A stretch of DNA of 64,000 bases. Source: Oceanibacterium hippocampi (lineage in GTDB: Bacteria > Pseudomonadota > Alphaproteobacteria > Sneathiellales > Sneathiellaceae). The stretch is from NCBI RefSeq assembly GCF_900172325.1, contig NZ_FWFR01000006.1:1-64000 (forward strand). The letters run 5' to 3'. Shown piece after piece: positions 6,275-15,359 of this stretch. Both the position numbers and the translations under genes were made by a program. Within the stretch, counting starts at the first letter, position 1, and each line of letters opens with the position of its first letter. The notes under the pieces are model-generated. The model was not told the DNA's origin and made no database searches. It was given only the letters and a program-made list of their open reading frames with translations.

Positions 6275-7426
6275 TCAGAGACTGGCAAGGGTGCGGTCGA
6301 TATCGGCGATCAGGTCGCGGACATCCTCGACACCGATGGAGAGCCGGACCAGGTCGGCCGGCACCGGCGAATTCGGCCCCTCGACGCTCCGCCGATGTTC
6401 GGCGAGGCTCTCGACGCCGCCGAGCGAGGTGGCCTCGGCGAACAGCCCGAGCCTGGCCGCGAAGGACCGCGCCGCCGCCTCGCCGCCGGCGAGCCGGATA
6501 CTGAGCATGCCGCCATAGAGCCCGTCGCGCATCTGCCGGCTGGCGACCGCATGCCCGGGGTGATCGGGCAGGCCCGGGTACAGCACCGCCGCGACCGCCG
6601 GGTGGTTGCGGAAATGGCCGGCGATCTCGGCGGCATTGGCGCTTGCCTGCCGGACCCGGAGAAACAGCGTGCGCATGCCACGGAGCAGCAGCCAGCTTTC
6701 GAACGGGCCGAGCACCGCGCCGTCGCCGCCCCGGCGTTCCCGGATGGTCCGCCAGAAATCGTCGGCCGCCCGGCAGACCAGCGCACCCGCCAGCACGTCG
6801 GAATGGCCGTTCAGGTACTTTGTCGCCGAGTGCATGACGATATCGGCGCCGAGTTCCAGCGGCCGCGTGATGACCGGGGTCGCGACCGTGGAATCGACGG
6901 CGACCTGCGCACCGGCCTGGTGGCCAAGCTCGGCGGCGCGGGCGATGTCGGTCACCTCCCAGGTCGGGTTGGCCGGCGTCTCGATCCAGAGCAGCCGGGT
7001 CGCGCCCGGATGCAGCGCCGCCTCGAGCGAGGCGATGTCGTCATTCTCGTAGTAATCGAGGGTCAGGCCACGGTCCGCCGCCTCGCGCTCGAGAAAGGCG
7101 CGGAAGCCCCAGTACATCCGGTGCGGCACGGCGATCCGGCTGCCGGACGGAACCGCGCGGATCACCGCCGCCGCCGCCATGCCGGAGGCGAAGAGCAGCG
7201 CCTCGGCGCCCCCCTCGAGGGCGGCAAGGACCGCCTCGGGCGTCGCATAGCCGGGATTGCGGTCACGGGTGTAGCGGACCGGTCCGGCGCCGCTCTCGTC
7301 GTGCTCGCGGACGAAGGTGGTCGCGACATGGATCGGCGGCACGACGGCGCCGAACGGCGCCGCCTCCCCGAAGGACGCCTGCACCGCCTGGGTCTCGGGC
7401 GTGAGCCCGTTGGTCTTGCCGCTCAT
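6275..7426 (-). CDS. Cys/Met-metabolism PLP-dependent lyase/synthase (cystathionine gamma-synthase family)
   Basis: The 383-residue length is normal for the family. PLP contacts are visible: the phosphate-binding FASGMAAA (about residue 80), the ring-stacking region WGF at 106, IETPANPTWEVTDI (148-161), and the Schiff-base lysine 203 in MHSATKYLNGHSDVLAG. The C-terminal SLGGVESLAEHRRS supplies the substrate arginine region. It may be a cystathionine gamma-synthase, a cystathionine or methionine gamma-lyase, or a thiol-utilising synthase; residues alone do not decide. It lies between a YfcG-type GST and a YbaK protein, which suggests work on thiol amino acids. Confidence 0.85.
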   Translation of the reverse strand: MSGKTNGLTPETQAVQASFGEAAPFGAVVPPIHVATTFVREHDESGAGPVRYTRDRNPGYATPEAVLAALEGGAEALLFASGMAAAAVIRAVPSGSRIAVPHRMYWGFRAFLEREAADRGLTLDYYENDDIASLEAALHPGATRLLWIETPANPTWEVTDIARAAELGHQAGAQVAVDSTVATPVITRPLELGADIVMHSATKYLNGHSDVLAGALVCRAADDFWRTIRERRGGDGAVLGPFESWLLLRGMRTLFLRVRQASANAAEIAGHFRNHPAVAAVLYPGLPDHPGHAVASRQMRDGLYGGMLSIRLAGGEAAARSFAARLGLFAEATSLGGVESLAEHRRSVEGPNSPVPADLVRLSIGVEDVRDLIADIDRTLASL

Positions 7427-7447
7427 GGATTGCCTTTGCCGGGGTTG

Positions 7448-8137
7448 TCAGCGGGCGCGCTGGCCGAACAGGATTTTCTGCGCTTCCGGATCCGTTACCT
7501 TGCCCTGCTCACGCAGTTCGGCGGCGAGCGCCTTGCCTTTCACGACGGCCGGACGCGCCGCGATGGTCTCGAACCAGCGTTTCAGGTTCGGGAATTCGTC
7601 CAGGTCCTGGCCCTGCCGCTCGTAAGACACGACCCAGGGCCATGACGCCATGTCGGCGATCGAGTAGTCGCGGGCCAGGAATTCGCGGTCGGCAAGCCGA
7701 CGGTCCATGACGCCGTAGAGGCGGTTGACCTCGTCGGTATAGCGCTTGACCGCGTAGGGCGCCTGCTCAGCGGCATAGTGCCGGAAGTGATGCGCCTGGC
7801 CGCACATCGGTCCGAGGCCGCCGATCTGCCAGAACAGCCATTGCTGGACGTCGTACCTGCCGCGCAGATCACGCGGCATGAAGCGGTCGTGCTTCTCCGC
7901 CAGATAGGTCAGGATGGCGCCGGATTCGAAGATACTGAGCGGGCCGCCGCCATCCGCCGGGGCATGATCGACGACCGCCGGCATGCGGTTGTTCGGCGCG
8001 ATGGCGAGGAAGGCCGGCTCGAACTGCTCGCCCTTCATGATGTTGACCGGCTTGAGCGTGTAGGGCGCCGCCAGTTCCTCGAGCATGATGGAGATTTTCC
8101 ACCCGTTCGGCGTGGGCCAGTAATATAGATCGATCAT
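7448..8137 (-). CDS. Glutathione S-transferase, YfcG-like disulphide-bond oxidoreductase
   Basis: The 229-residue protein starts after GGGAG. The N-terminal thioredoxin-like domain begins MIDLYYWPTPNGWK. Thr9 and Asn11 sit where E. coli YfcG, as I recall, has its key residues in place of the usual Ser/Tyr/Cys. PNNRMPAVVDH and FESGAILTYLAEK form the glutathione site, and QWLFWQIGGLGPMCGQAHHF is the hallmark of the YfcG/YghU branch. These enzymes reduce disulphides using glutathione. It is the first gene of a likely operon with the PLP enzyme (21-base gap) and the YbaK protein. Confidence 0.85.
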   Translation of the reverse strand: MIDLYYWPTPNGWKISIMLEELAAPYTLKPVNIMKGEQFEPAFLAIAPNNRMPAVVDHAPADGGGPLSIFESGAILTYLAEKHDRFMPRDLRGRYDVQQWLFWQIGGLGPMCGQAHHFRHYAAEQAPYAVKRYTDEVNRLYGVMDRRLADREFLARDYSIADMASWPWVVSYERQGQDLDEFPNLKRWFETIAARPAVVKGKALAAELREQGKVTDPEAQKILFGQRAR

Positions 8138-8304
8138 TCGGCAACTCCCGTTCCGCGCCCCAACAGTGCCTCTCGACAGTCATCGTCAAAACCCGGCGCG
8201 CCGCACAGGAGCTTTGCGAGAACGCCGCGCGGTGCGACATTGAGTGTCCGGCCGGATCGCGCAGCTAGAATGGCACCGGTCACGCCCTGGCAGGAAGGAC
8301 ACCC

Positions 8305-8982
8305 ATGTCGCATGAACTGAACGCCGATTTCCACGCGCGCGTCGCTATGGATACAGCGGCGATGGCCTGGCAAGCAAGCCCGAGCCCGAGTGTCTGGCGA
8401 AAACGCCTCGATCTCTCGGGGCCGGCCGAGGCCGGCCGGGTGACCGCCCTGGTCCGCTACGAACCGGGCAGTCGCTTCCCCGCCCATGAACATCCGGACG
8501 GGGAGGAAATCCTTGTCCTCGAAGGGACCTTCTCGGACGAACATGGCGACTATCCGGCCGGCAGCTACCTGCTGAACCCGGAAGGATTCCGGCATGCCCC
8601 CTTCTCCGTCGACGGCTGCCTGCTGTTCGTCAAGCTGCGCCAGTTCGGCGGCCCGGGGCGGGCGCATCACGCGATCGACACGGCGGCGCTCGACTGGCAG
8701 CCGGGCAACATGCCGGGGCGGTCGGTGAAGCCGCTCTATGCCGCCCCCGACGGGATCGAGCAGATGCGCCTCGTGCGCCTCGATCCGGGCGCGCAGGTCC
8801 CGCGCCATGTCCATGACCGGGGCGAGGAAGTGCTGGTCCTCGAAGGGGCGATCGCCGACGAGGACGGGACCTACGGCAAGGGCAGCTGGCTGCGGTTCCC
8901 CGACGGCAGCGCGCACAGCGTGCGGAGCGAGCACGGCGCCGTGATCTACGTCAAGCAGGGCCATCTGCCGCCGGCGTCGTAG
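8305..8982 (+). CDS. Bicupin protein, ChrR-type cupin domains
   Basis: The product has 225 residues and follows a good AGGA ribosome-binding site. Two tandem cupin domains are evident. The first (about 40-110) has FPAHEHPDGEEILVLEG, with two histidines and a glutamate for a metal ion. The second (about 145-215) repeats VPRHVHDRGEEVLVLEG. The ChrR-like anti-sigma cupin domain binds zinc or iron, but the N-terminal zinc-finger anti-sigma part of ChrR is missing and no sigma factor gene is adjacent. It may be a metal-dependent dioxygenase or isomerase-like enzyme instead. It is divergent from the GST gene. Confidence 0.8.
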   Translation: MSHELNADFHARVAMDTAAMAWQASPSPSVWRKRLDLSGPAEAGRVTALVRYEPGSRFPAHEHPDGEEILVLEGTFSDEHGDYPAGSYLLNPEGFRHAPFSVDGCLLFVKLRQFGGPGRAHHAIDTAALDWQPGNMPGRSVKPLYAAPDGIEQMRLVRLDPGAQVPRHVHDRGEEVLVLEGAIADEDGTYGKGSWLRFPDGSAHSVRSEHGAVIYVKQGHLPPAS

Positions 8983-9056
8983 GACGCGGCCTTCTGGCGC
9001 TTGCGCGAACCGCCCGAGGCACTAGGCTTTTCCCGAACCACAGGGGGAAGGACGAG

Positions 9057-10466
9057 ATGTCTGACGATGCATGGCGCCTCGGCGCGATCGAACTGGCGGG
9101 CCGGATCGCCAACCGCGAGCTATCGGCGCGCCAGGCGGCGGAATCGGTGCTGGCGCGGATCGATGCGGTCAACCCGGCGCTGAACGCGGTCACGGTGATC
9201 GACCGCGACGGCGCGCTCGCCGCCGCGGACGCCGCCGACGAACGGCAGGCCGCCGGCAAGCCGCTCGGCCTGCTGCATGGCGTGCCGGTCACCGTGAAGG
9301 AGAATATCGACCAGGCGGGCCAGGCAACGACCATGGGCGTCGTCGCCATGAAGGACCTGGTGGCCCGGGACGACGGCCCGGACATCGCGCGCCTCAGGGC
9401 CGCCGGAGCGATCTTCGTCGGGCGCACCAACACCCCCGACTTCGGCCTGCGCTGGCATACCGACAACGCGCTGCGGGGCGCCACGGTCAATCCCTGGAAC
9501 GCAGGCGTCACGCCCGGCGGATCGAGCGGCGGCGCCGCCGCCGCGCTCGCCACCGGCATGGGGCCGATCGCGATCGGCAACGATCTCGGCGGCTCGGTCC
9601 GCTACCCGGCGCAATGCTGCGGGATCGCCTCGCTCCGCCCGACCTTCGGCCGCAACCCGCGCTATACCGCGACCCAGACCGCCGAGCCGCTGCCGATGTC
9701 GCAACTGATGGCGGTCAACGGCCCGATGGCCCGCTCGGTCGCCGATGTCCGCCTCGCCTACCGGGTCGCCGCCGGCGCCAGCGCCGACGATCCGTGGTCG
9801 GTCCCGGCCCCGCTCGACGACATGCCGGCGGCCGAACCGGGCCGCGTCGCCCTGACCCGGGCGCCGGGCGGCAACGCCGCCGACCCACAGGTCGAGGCCG
9901 GGCTGGATCGCGCCGCCGCGGCGCTGCGCGATGCCGGCTACGAGGTCGAGGAAATGGAGCCGCCGGCGATCGCCGAGGCGTCCAATCTCTGGCAGGACCT
10001 GCTGTTCGCGGAGATCGCCGAGGTCACCTACCCGCGGCTGCGCGACATCGTCGGACCGGGCGCGCGGGAAGTGCTCGACCAGATGCTTGTCATGCGCCGC
10101 CCGCTCGACCTCCCCGGCTACATGCAGGGCGTGGCGAAACGGGCCACCCTGCTCCGCGAATGGCAGCAATTCCTGGTCCGCTACCCGATCGTTCTCGGGC
10201 CGATCTCGACGCGGGTACCGTTCGCCGTCGGCGCCGATATCGGCGCCGGTTCCGATTTCACCGGGATCGCCGACAGCATGCGGCTGGTCATCACCGTCAA
10301 CCTGCTCGGCCTGCCCGCCGCCGTTGTCCCGGTCGGCGCCGACGGCGGCCTGCCGCAGGCGGTCCAGCTCATCGGCGCCCGCTTTGCCGAGGAATCCTGC
10401 CTGCGCGCGGCCGAGGCGATCGAGGACCGGCTCGGCCCCCTGACCCCGATCGACCCGCGCAACTGA
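9057..10466 (+). CDS. Amidase-signature family hydrolase
   Basis: The 469-residue protein is of normal length for the family and starts after GGGGGAAGGA. The Ser-cisSer-Lys triad can be placed at Lys81 (PVTVKENID), Ser156 in the Gly-rich GGSSGGAAAALA, and Ser180 in NDLGGSVRYPA. Such enzymes hydrolyse amides of widely varying structure. Absence of GatB/GatC neighbours and the divergent C-terminal half argue against GatA. The physiological substrate is unknown. It converges on era with a 15-base gap. Confidence 0.9.
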   Translation: MSDDAWRLGAIELAGRIANRELSARQAAESVLARIDAVNPALNAVTVIDRDGALAAADAADERQAAGKPLGLLHGVPVTVKENIDQAGQATTMGVVAMKDLVARDDGPDIARLRAAGAIFVGRTNTPDFGLRWHTDNALRGATVNPWNAGVTPGGSSGGAAAALATGMGPIAIGNDLGGSVRYPAQCCGIASLRPTFGRNPRYTATQTAEPLPMSQLMAVNGPMARSVADVRLAYRVAAGASADDPWSVPAPLDDMPAAEPGRVALTRAPGGNAADPQVEAGLDRAAAALRDAGYEVEEMEPPAIAEASNLWQDLLFAEIAEVTYPRLRDIVGPGAREVLDQMLVMRRPLDLPGYMQGVAKRATLLREWQQFLVRYPIVLGPISTRVPFAVGADIGAGSDFTGIADSMRLVITVNLLGLPAAVVPVGADGGLPQAVQLIGARFAEESCLRAAEAIEDRLGPLTPIDPRN

Positions 10467-10481
10467 GAACGCGACAGCCGT

Positions 10482-11414
10482 TCAGTCGGAATAGTCGAGG
10501 CCCATCTCGCGATAGCGTTCCGGATCGTCCTCCCAGCGCGGCCGGACCTTGACGAACAGGAAGAGGTGGACCCGGCCGTCGAGTATGGTTTCGAGTTCGG
10601 CGCGGGCGGCGGCGCCGATCTTCTTGATCATCGAGCCGCCCTTGCCGAGGACGATGGCCTTCTGGGTCTCGCGCGCGACATAGATGACCTGCTCGATCCG
10701 GACGGCGCCCTTGGCGGCGTCCTTCCAGCTTTCGGTCTCGACCGTCGTCGCGTAGGGCAGCTCCTCGTGCAGCTGGGTATAGAGCTGTTCGCGGGTGATC
10801 TCGGCGGCAAGCTGGCGGAGCGACGCCGTCGCGAGCTGGTCCTCCGGGAACAGCCAGGGGCCGGCCGGCAGGCGCGCGGCGAGATGGGCCTTCAGGTCCT
10901 CGACCCCGTCGCCGGTCAGCGCCGAGATCATGAACACGGCCTCGAAGGGAAGCATCTCGCTGAGCTGCTGCGCGAGATCGAGCAGGGTCACCCGCTTGAC
11001 CGAGTCGACCTTGTTGAGGGCGAGAACGAGCGGCCGCTTGTCACCTTCGAGACGGCGCACGATTTCCCGGACGTCGCCGGTCAGTCCGCGCTTGGAATCG
11101 ACCAGCAGGACGACCATGTCGGCGTCGGCGGCGCCGCTCCAGGCGGCCTCGACCATTGCCCGATCGAGCCGGCGACGGGGCTGGAAGATGCCCGGCGTGT
11201 CGACGAACACGAGTTGTGCCGGCCCGGCCATCGCGATGCCGGTGATGCGCGTCCGGGTCGTCTGCACCTTGGGCGAGACGATCGCGATCTTCGAGCCGAC
11301 AAGGGTGTTGAGCAGGGTCGACTTGCCGGCATTGGTCGCGCCGATCAGGGCGATGAAGCCGGCCCGCGTGGTTTCGGCCGTGCCTTCCGCTTCGGGTCCG
11401 GTCGGTTCAGTCAT
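10482..11414 (-). CDS. era: GTPase Era, 16S rRNA maturation
   Basis: The 310-residue protein has the G1 motif GATNAGKSTLLN, G3 DTPGI and G4 NKVD within the first 160 residues. A type II KH domain lies near the C-terminus (KAIVLGKGGSMIKKIGAAAR). Era binds the 3' end of 16S rRNA during 30S assembly. Its start overlaps the end of rnc by eight bases, the usual rnc-era coupling. The C-terminus is complete. Confidence 0.97.
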   Translation of the reverse strand: MTEPTGPEAEGTAETTRAGFIALIGATNAGKSTLLNTLVGSKIAIVSPKVQTTRTRITGIAMAGPAQLVFVDTPGIFQPRRRLDRAMVEAAWSGAADADMVVLLVDSKRGLTGDVREIVRRLEGDKRPLVLALNKVDSVKRVTLLDLAQQLSEMLPFEAVFMISALTGDGVEDLKAHLAARLPAGPWLFPEDQLATASLRQLAAEITREQLYTQLHEELPYATTVETESWKDAAKGAVRIEQVIYVARETQKAIVLGKGGSMIKKIGAAARAELETILDGRVHLFLFVKVRPRWEDDPERYREMGLDYSD

Positions 11415-12102
11415 GATCGATACGCCCCAGCAGGTCCTGTGCCGCCGCCTGTTCCGCCTTGCGCTTGGAGAGCCCGGTCGCCCGTGCCGGCCGGCGCTCG
11501 CCGAGCTTCACCTCGACGGTGAAGACCGGTTCGTGCGGCGGTCCCTCGGTACTGACAATCCGGTATTCCGGGAGCCCGAGGCCGCGGCGATGGGCAAGTT
11601 CCTGCAACAATGTCTTGGGGTCCTTCGTGCTCTCGGATTGTTCGAGACGGCTTTGCCAGTGGTCGATGATGAAGCGTCGGGCGACATCCATGCCGCCGTC
11701 GAGAAACAGTGCGCCGATAACCGCCTCCAGGCAGTCGGCGAGGATGGCCGGCTTCTCCCGGCCGCCGCTCGCCGCTTCGGAGGTGGCCATGCGGATATGC
11801 TGGCCGAGGCCGATTTCCAGGGCGATCGCCGCCAGGCTCTCGCGCCGGACCAGGGCATTCAGGCGCGGCGCCAGGTCGCCGGCCGGATCGCTCGGATGGC
11901 GTTCGAACAGCAGCGTCGTGATGACCAGGCCGAGGACCCGGTCGCCGAGAAACTCCAGCCGCTCGTAGTCGCCGCCGCTCTCCGAGCCCTGGAGCGAGGA
12001 ATGCGACACCGCCTCGCGGAGCAGCCCCTGGTCGGCGAAGCGATGCCCGAGCGTTTCCTGCAGCGCGGCGAAATCCCCTGGCGTTTCGGTCAATGGAGCC
12101 AT
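11407..12102 (-). CDS. rnc: Ribonuclease III
   Basis: Starting at MAPLTETPGDF gives 231 residues; a start 12 codons earlier is possible, but this one overlaps the lepB stop in the manner of coupled genes. The catalytic domain shows ERLEFLGDRVLGL and DCLEAVIGALFLDGG, carrying the acidic metal ligands. A double-stranded-RNA-binding domain occupies the last 70 residues (DPKTLLQELAHRRGLGLPEY to SKRKAEQAAAQDLL). It processes rRNA precursors and structured mRNAs. Confidence 0.95.
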   Translation of the reverse strand: MAPLTETPGDFAALQETLGHRFADQGLLREAVSHSSLQGSESGGDYERLEFLGDRVLGLVITTLLFERHPSDPAGDLAPRLNALVRRESLAAIALEIGLGQHIRMATSEAASGGREKPAILADCLEAVIGALFLDGGMDVARRFIIDHWQSRLEQSESTKDPKTLLQELAHRRGLGLPEYRIVSTEGPPHEPVFTVEVKLGERRPARATGLSKRKAEQAAAQDLLGRIDHD

Positions 12103-12836
12103 TCGAGGAAGCGGCTCCAACGCCAGGCCCAGGGCCATTTCCAGAATTCGAAGAAGGCCGCGCTGCCGTCATGGGAGAAGAAGATGATCTCCGCCCGGCC
12201 GACCAGGTTGACCGCCGGCACGTAGCCGACCGCGCGCTGCACGCGGCTGTCCTGGCTGTTGTCGCGGTTGTCGCCCATCGCGAAGAAATGGCCCTCGGGA
12301 ACCGTGTAGACATCGGTGTTGTCGAGATCGCCGCGCGGCGTCATGTCTAGGACATTGTAGCTGACCCCGTTCGGCAGCGTCTCGCGATATTGCGGGATGC
12401 GCCGGAAGTTGCCGTAGGGATCGGTATAGACGAAATCCTCGATCTTGGTCTTCTCGACCGCCATGTCGTTGATGTAGAGGACGCCTTCCCTGACCTGGAT
12501 ATGATCGCCCGGCAGGCCGACGATGCGCTTGATATAGTCGGTCTTGTTGTCGGCCGGCAGCTTGAAGACGGCGATGTCGCCGCGCTCGGGCTGGTCGAAG
12601 AAGACCCGGCCGGGAACGAGCGGCAGGCTGAACGGCAGGGAATGACGGCTGTAGCCGTAGGAAAATTTCGAGACGAACAGATAGTCGCCGACCATCAGGT
12701 TCGGCAGCATCGATTCAGAGGGGATATTGAACGGTTCGAACAGGAATGTCCGGATGCCGACCGCGATCAGGACCGCGTAGACAATCGTCCGGACCGCTTC
12801 GCCGAAACCGCCTTTGGCGGTCGTATTCGCTCGCAT
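12090..12836 (-). CDS. lepB: Signal peptidase I
   Basis: The 248-residue protein has one N-terminal membrane segment (IVYAVLIAVGIRTFLFEPF) and then the catalytic serine in IPSESMLPNLMVGDYLFVSKF. The general-base lysine lies in TDYIKRIVGLPGDHI, and the conserved box GDNRDNSQDSR follows. It cleaves signal peptides from exported preproteins at the periplasmic membrane face. It overlaps rnc by 13 bases; the order lepB-rnc-era is the standard alphaproteobacterial arrangement. Confidence 0.96.
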   Translation of the reverse strand: MRANTTAKGGFGEAVRTIVYAVLIAVGIRTFLFEPFNIPSESMLPNLMVGDYLFVSKFSYGYSRHSLPFSLPLVPGRVFFDQPERGDIAVFKLPADNKTDYIKRIVGLPGDHIQVREGVLYINDMAVEKTKIEDFVYTDPYGNFRRIPQYRETLPNGVSYNVLDMTPRGDLDNTDVYTVPEGHFFAMGDNRDNSQDSRVQRAVGYVPAVNLVGRAEIIFFSHDGSAAFFEFWKWPWAWRWSRFLEWLH

Positions 12837-12927
12837 TACGCCAACCTTCCCGTCTCATTCCGATTATGTGTGTCTGTTCTGGGTATCGGCCGCCACCCGG
12901 CGCAGGCGCGCGGGCGCGCGGCGCCGG

Positions 12928-13344
12928 TCATTCGGACGCCGCCTGGCCGGACGGGATCGCGGAAATCAGGACGATCGCCTGCGCCTGCGGCGGCTCGTCG
13001 GTGATGGTCAGGTCGATCTGCGCGACCATCCCCTCCGGCGTGATCTCCTCCAGCCGGCGCAGCGCGCCGTTGGTGAGCCGCATGGTCGGCTTGCCGGACC
13101 GCATGTTGACGACCCCCATGTCGCGCCAGAACACGCCTTTCCGGAAACCGGTGCCGAGCGCCTTCGAGCAGGCCTCCTTGGCAGCGAAGCGCTTGGCGTA
13201 GGAAGCGATGCGGTTGCGGCGGCGCTCCGACTTGGCGATCTCGACATCGGTGAAGATGCGGTCGATGAAACGCTGGCCGAAGCGCTCGATCGTCCGTTCG
13301 ATCCGCCGGATGTCGATGATGTCGTTGCCGATGCCGATAATCAA
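12928..13344 (-). CDS. acpS: Holo-[acyl-carrier-protein] synthase
   Basis: I place the start at a TTG (13344-13342) that reads [16 protein letters not shown] and has GGGGA eight bases upstream; no ATG or GTG gives a family-like N-terminus. The 138-residue product carries the magnesium-binding Asp in GNDIIDI and the [14 protein letters not shown] motif. It transfers 4'-phosphopantetheine from CoA to apo-ACP. It lies 14 bases after pdxJ. The C-terminal 25 residues are somewhat divergent but complete. Confidence 0.92.
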   Translation of the reverse strand: MIIGIGNDIIDIRRIERTIERFGQRFIDRIFTDVEIAKSERRRNRIASYAKRFAAKEACSKALGTGFRKGVFWRDMGVVNMRSGKPTMRLTNGALRRLEEITPEGMVAQIDLTITDEPPQAQAIVLISAIPSGQAASE

Positions 13345-13358
13345 GAAACTGTCCCCGT

Positions 13359-14114
13359 TCAGGCGCTGCGCGCGCCGGCGGCGTCCGCGCGCGCCTTGTC
13401 CATTAGGCCGCGCATCCGGCGGATCGCGCTGTCGAGACCGGAGAAGATCGCCTCGCCGATCAGGAAATGACCGATATTGAGTTCGACGACGGTGCGGATC
13501 GCCGCGACGGGCGCGACAGTCTCGTAGGTCAGACCATGCCCGGCATGGCATTCGAGACCGAGCTCGTCGGCCAGCGCCGCGGCGCGGACGAGCCGGTCGA
13601 GCTGCGCCGCCCGCTCCTCGCCCTCGGCATCGCAATAGGCGCCGGTATGAAGCTCGATCACCGGGGCACCGAGCGCCCGGGCGGTCTCGATCTGCACGGG
13701 ATCGGCCTCGATGAACAGCGAAACGCGGATCCCGGCCTCGTTCAGGCGGTCGATATAGGGGGCGAGCGTCTCGCGCTGACCGGCAATGTCGAGGCCGCCC
13801 TCCGTCGTCCGTTCCTCGCGTTTCTCGGGCACGAGGCAGCAGGCGTGCGGGCGATGGCGAAGCGCGATCGCCAGCATCTCCGGCGTCGCCGCGATCTCGA
13901 GGTTGAGCGGCAGGGCGATGGCGTCCATCAGGCGGCTGATATCGCCGTCGCCGATATGGCGGCGATCCTCGCGCAGATGGGCGGTAATGCCGTCGGCTCC
14001 CGCCGAGGCGGCCTGAACGGCGGCGCGCACGGGATCGGGATGCCGGCCGCCGCGTGCGTTCCGGATCGTCGCGACATGATCGATATTGACGCCCAACCGT
14101 AGCTTGTCTGCCAT
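13359..14114 (-). CDS. pdxJ: Pyridoxine 5'-phosphate synthase
   Basis: The 251-residue protein begins [23 protein letters not shown], the diagnostic PdxJ N-terminus. HLREDRRHI follows at about 46, and GHGLTYETV lies in the C-terminal half. It condenses 1-deoxyxylulose 5-phosphate with 3-amino-2-oxopropyl phosphate in vitamin B6 synthesis. The pdxJ-acpS-lepB-rnc-era order is common in proteobacteria and supports all the assignments in this block. Confidence 0.97.
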   Translation of the reverse strand: MADKLRLGVNIDHVATIRNARGGRHPDPVRAAVQAASAGADGITAHLREDRRHIGDGDISRLMDAIALPLNLEIAATPEMLAIALRHRPHACCLVPEKREERTTEGGLDIAGQRETLAPYIDRLNEAGIRVSLFIEADPVQIETARALGAPVIELHTGAYCDAEGEERAAQLDRLVRAAALADELGLECHAGHGLTYETVAPVAAIRTVVELNIGHFLIGEAIFSGLDSAIRRMRGLMDKARADAAGARSA

Positions 14115-14123
14115 CTTGTCAGC

Positions 14124-14738
14124 CTATTGCCTTGGCGCTTCGTCGGCATTCACGCGTCGACGGCCGCGCCGCTTCGCGCCCTGGCCGCGCCGCCGCCTGC
14201 GCTCGTTCTGGTACGATTCTATCAGGAAGCGCAAGGGGTAAAAAGTCGCGACCCAGGCGATCACGGCGATCGGCACCGCGGCAACCATCATCGGCAGCAG
14301 GATGCTCCAGGCAATATGGGTCAGCACCGCCCACTCGCCGTTGAGCGCCGCTTCCCAGAACCGCTGCAGGGCGGCGCCGATGCCGATCGCGGTCGCCGGA
14401 TCGTCGCGCCCGATCAGCCAGCTTCCGACCTCGTAGAGAAAGGTCCAGATGAAGGGAAAGGTCCACGGATTGCCGACCACGGTACCGATCGCCGAGGCCA
14501 GGATATTGGCCCGGGTCGCCCAGGCGCCGAGCGCGGCGAGAAAGAAGTGCAGGCCCACGAAGGGGGTGAAGGAGACCGCCGATCCCCAGGCGAAGCCGGC
14601 CGCCAGCGAGTACGGCGTGCCCGGCATCCGCGCGACGCGATGCGCGACATATGTCGCGAAGCGCCGGAATCCCATCGTCGGCCAGAGAAAATCCCTGAGA
14701 CGGTGATGGGTGGGGCGATTCTGGCGGCGGCGGAACAT
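14124..14738 (-). CDS. DUF2062 membrane protein
   Basis: The 204-residue protein has the DUF2062 pattern: a basic N-terminus, PYSLAAGFAWGSAVSFTPFV and GLHFFLAALGAWATRANILA as a first hydrophobic pair, then GTVVGNPWTFPFIWTFLYEVG, and a last membrane segment (LLPMMVAAVPIAVIAWVATF). The C-terminal tail is strongly basic (RRRRGQGAKRRGRRR). It is probably an inner-membrane protein. Its function is not known to me. It is packed between pyrE (6 bases) and pdxJ (9 bases). Confidence 0.88.
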   Translation of the reverse strand: MFRRRQNRPTHHRLRDFLWPTMGFRRFATYVAHRVARMPGTPYSLAAGFAWGSAVSFTPFVGLHFFLAALGAWATRANILASAIGTVVGNPWTFPFIWTFLYEVGSWLIGRDDPATAIGIGAALQRFWEAALNGEWAVLTHIAWSILLPMMVAAVPIAVIAWVATFYPLRFLIESYQNERRRRRGQGAKRRGRRRVNADEAPRQ

Positions 14739-14744
14739 GTCGGT

Positions 14745-15332
14745 TCAGGCGAGCCCGCGGCTGCCTGGTTTCACCGCCGGTGTTGCCGCGAGCGCGGCCG
14801 GAACCTCGTCCGGCGCATAACTCGGCACCTCGACCCGGGCCAGCGAAATCAGCGGCACGCCGAGCGCCGCGCTGCCCCCGGAGCGGTCGATCAGGGACGC
14901 CTCGGCGACCACCTCGCCGCCGGCGGCGCGGATGCAGTCGAAGCATTCGAGGCTCGACTTGCCGGTGGTGACCACGTCCTCGACGACCAAGACCCGGGCG
15001 CCCGGCGCCAGCGTGAAGCCGCGGCGGAGCGCGAAACGTCCCTCCACCCGTTCGGCAAAGATCGAATCCAGGCCCAGATGGCGGGCCAGCTCGTAACCGA
15101 CGATGACGCCGCCCATGGCCGGCGCGACGACGATATCGACCGCATCGTCACCCAGTTCCGCCCGCACCATCGCGGCCAGCGCCCGACACAGCCGCCCGCC
15201 GCGATCCGGCGACATCATGACGCGGGCGCATTGCAGGTAAAGCGGACTGTGACGGCCCGAAGTGAGCAGGAAGTGCCCCTCCAGAAGCGCCCCGGCGTCG
15301 CGGAATTCCGAAAGTACCTCTTCATGCGTCAT
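14745..15332 (-). CDS. pyrE: Orotate phosphoribosyltransferase
   Basis: The 195-residue protein contains the phosphoribosyltransferase PRPP-binding loop VLVVEDVVTTGKSSLE and the OPRT patterns FLLTSGRHSPLYLQ near the N-terminus and APAMGGVIVGYELAR. It converts orotate and PRPP to OMP in pyrimidine synthesis. The length matches the family. It follows rsh after 27 bases and should be cotranscribed. Confidence 0.96.
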   Translation of the reverse strand: MTHEEVLSEFRDAGALLEGHFLLTSGRHSPLYLQCARVMMSPDRGGRLCRALAAMVRAELGDDAVDIVVAPAMGGVIVGYELARHLGLDSIFAERVEGRFALRRGFTLAPGARVLVVEDVVTTGKSSLECFDCIRAAGGEVVAEASLIDRSGGSAALGVPLISLARVEVPSYAPDEVPAALAATPAVKPGSRGLA

Positions 15333-15359
15333 GGCGGATCCGAATGTCTGCTGAATGTC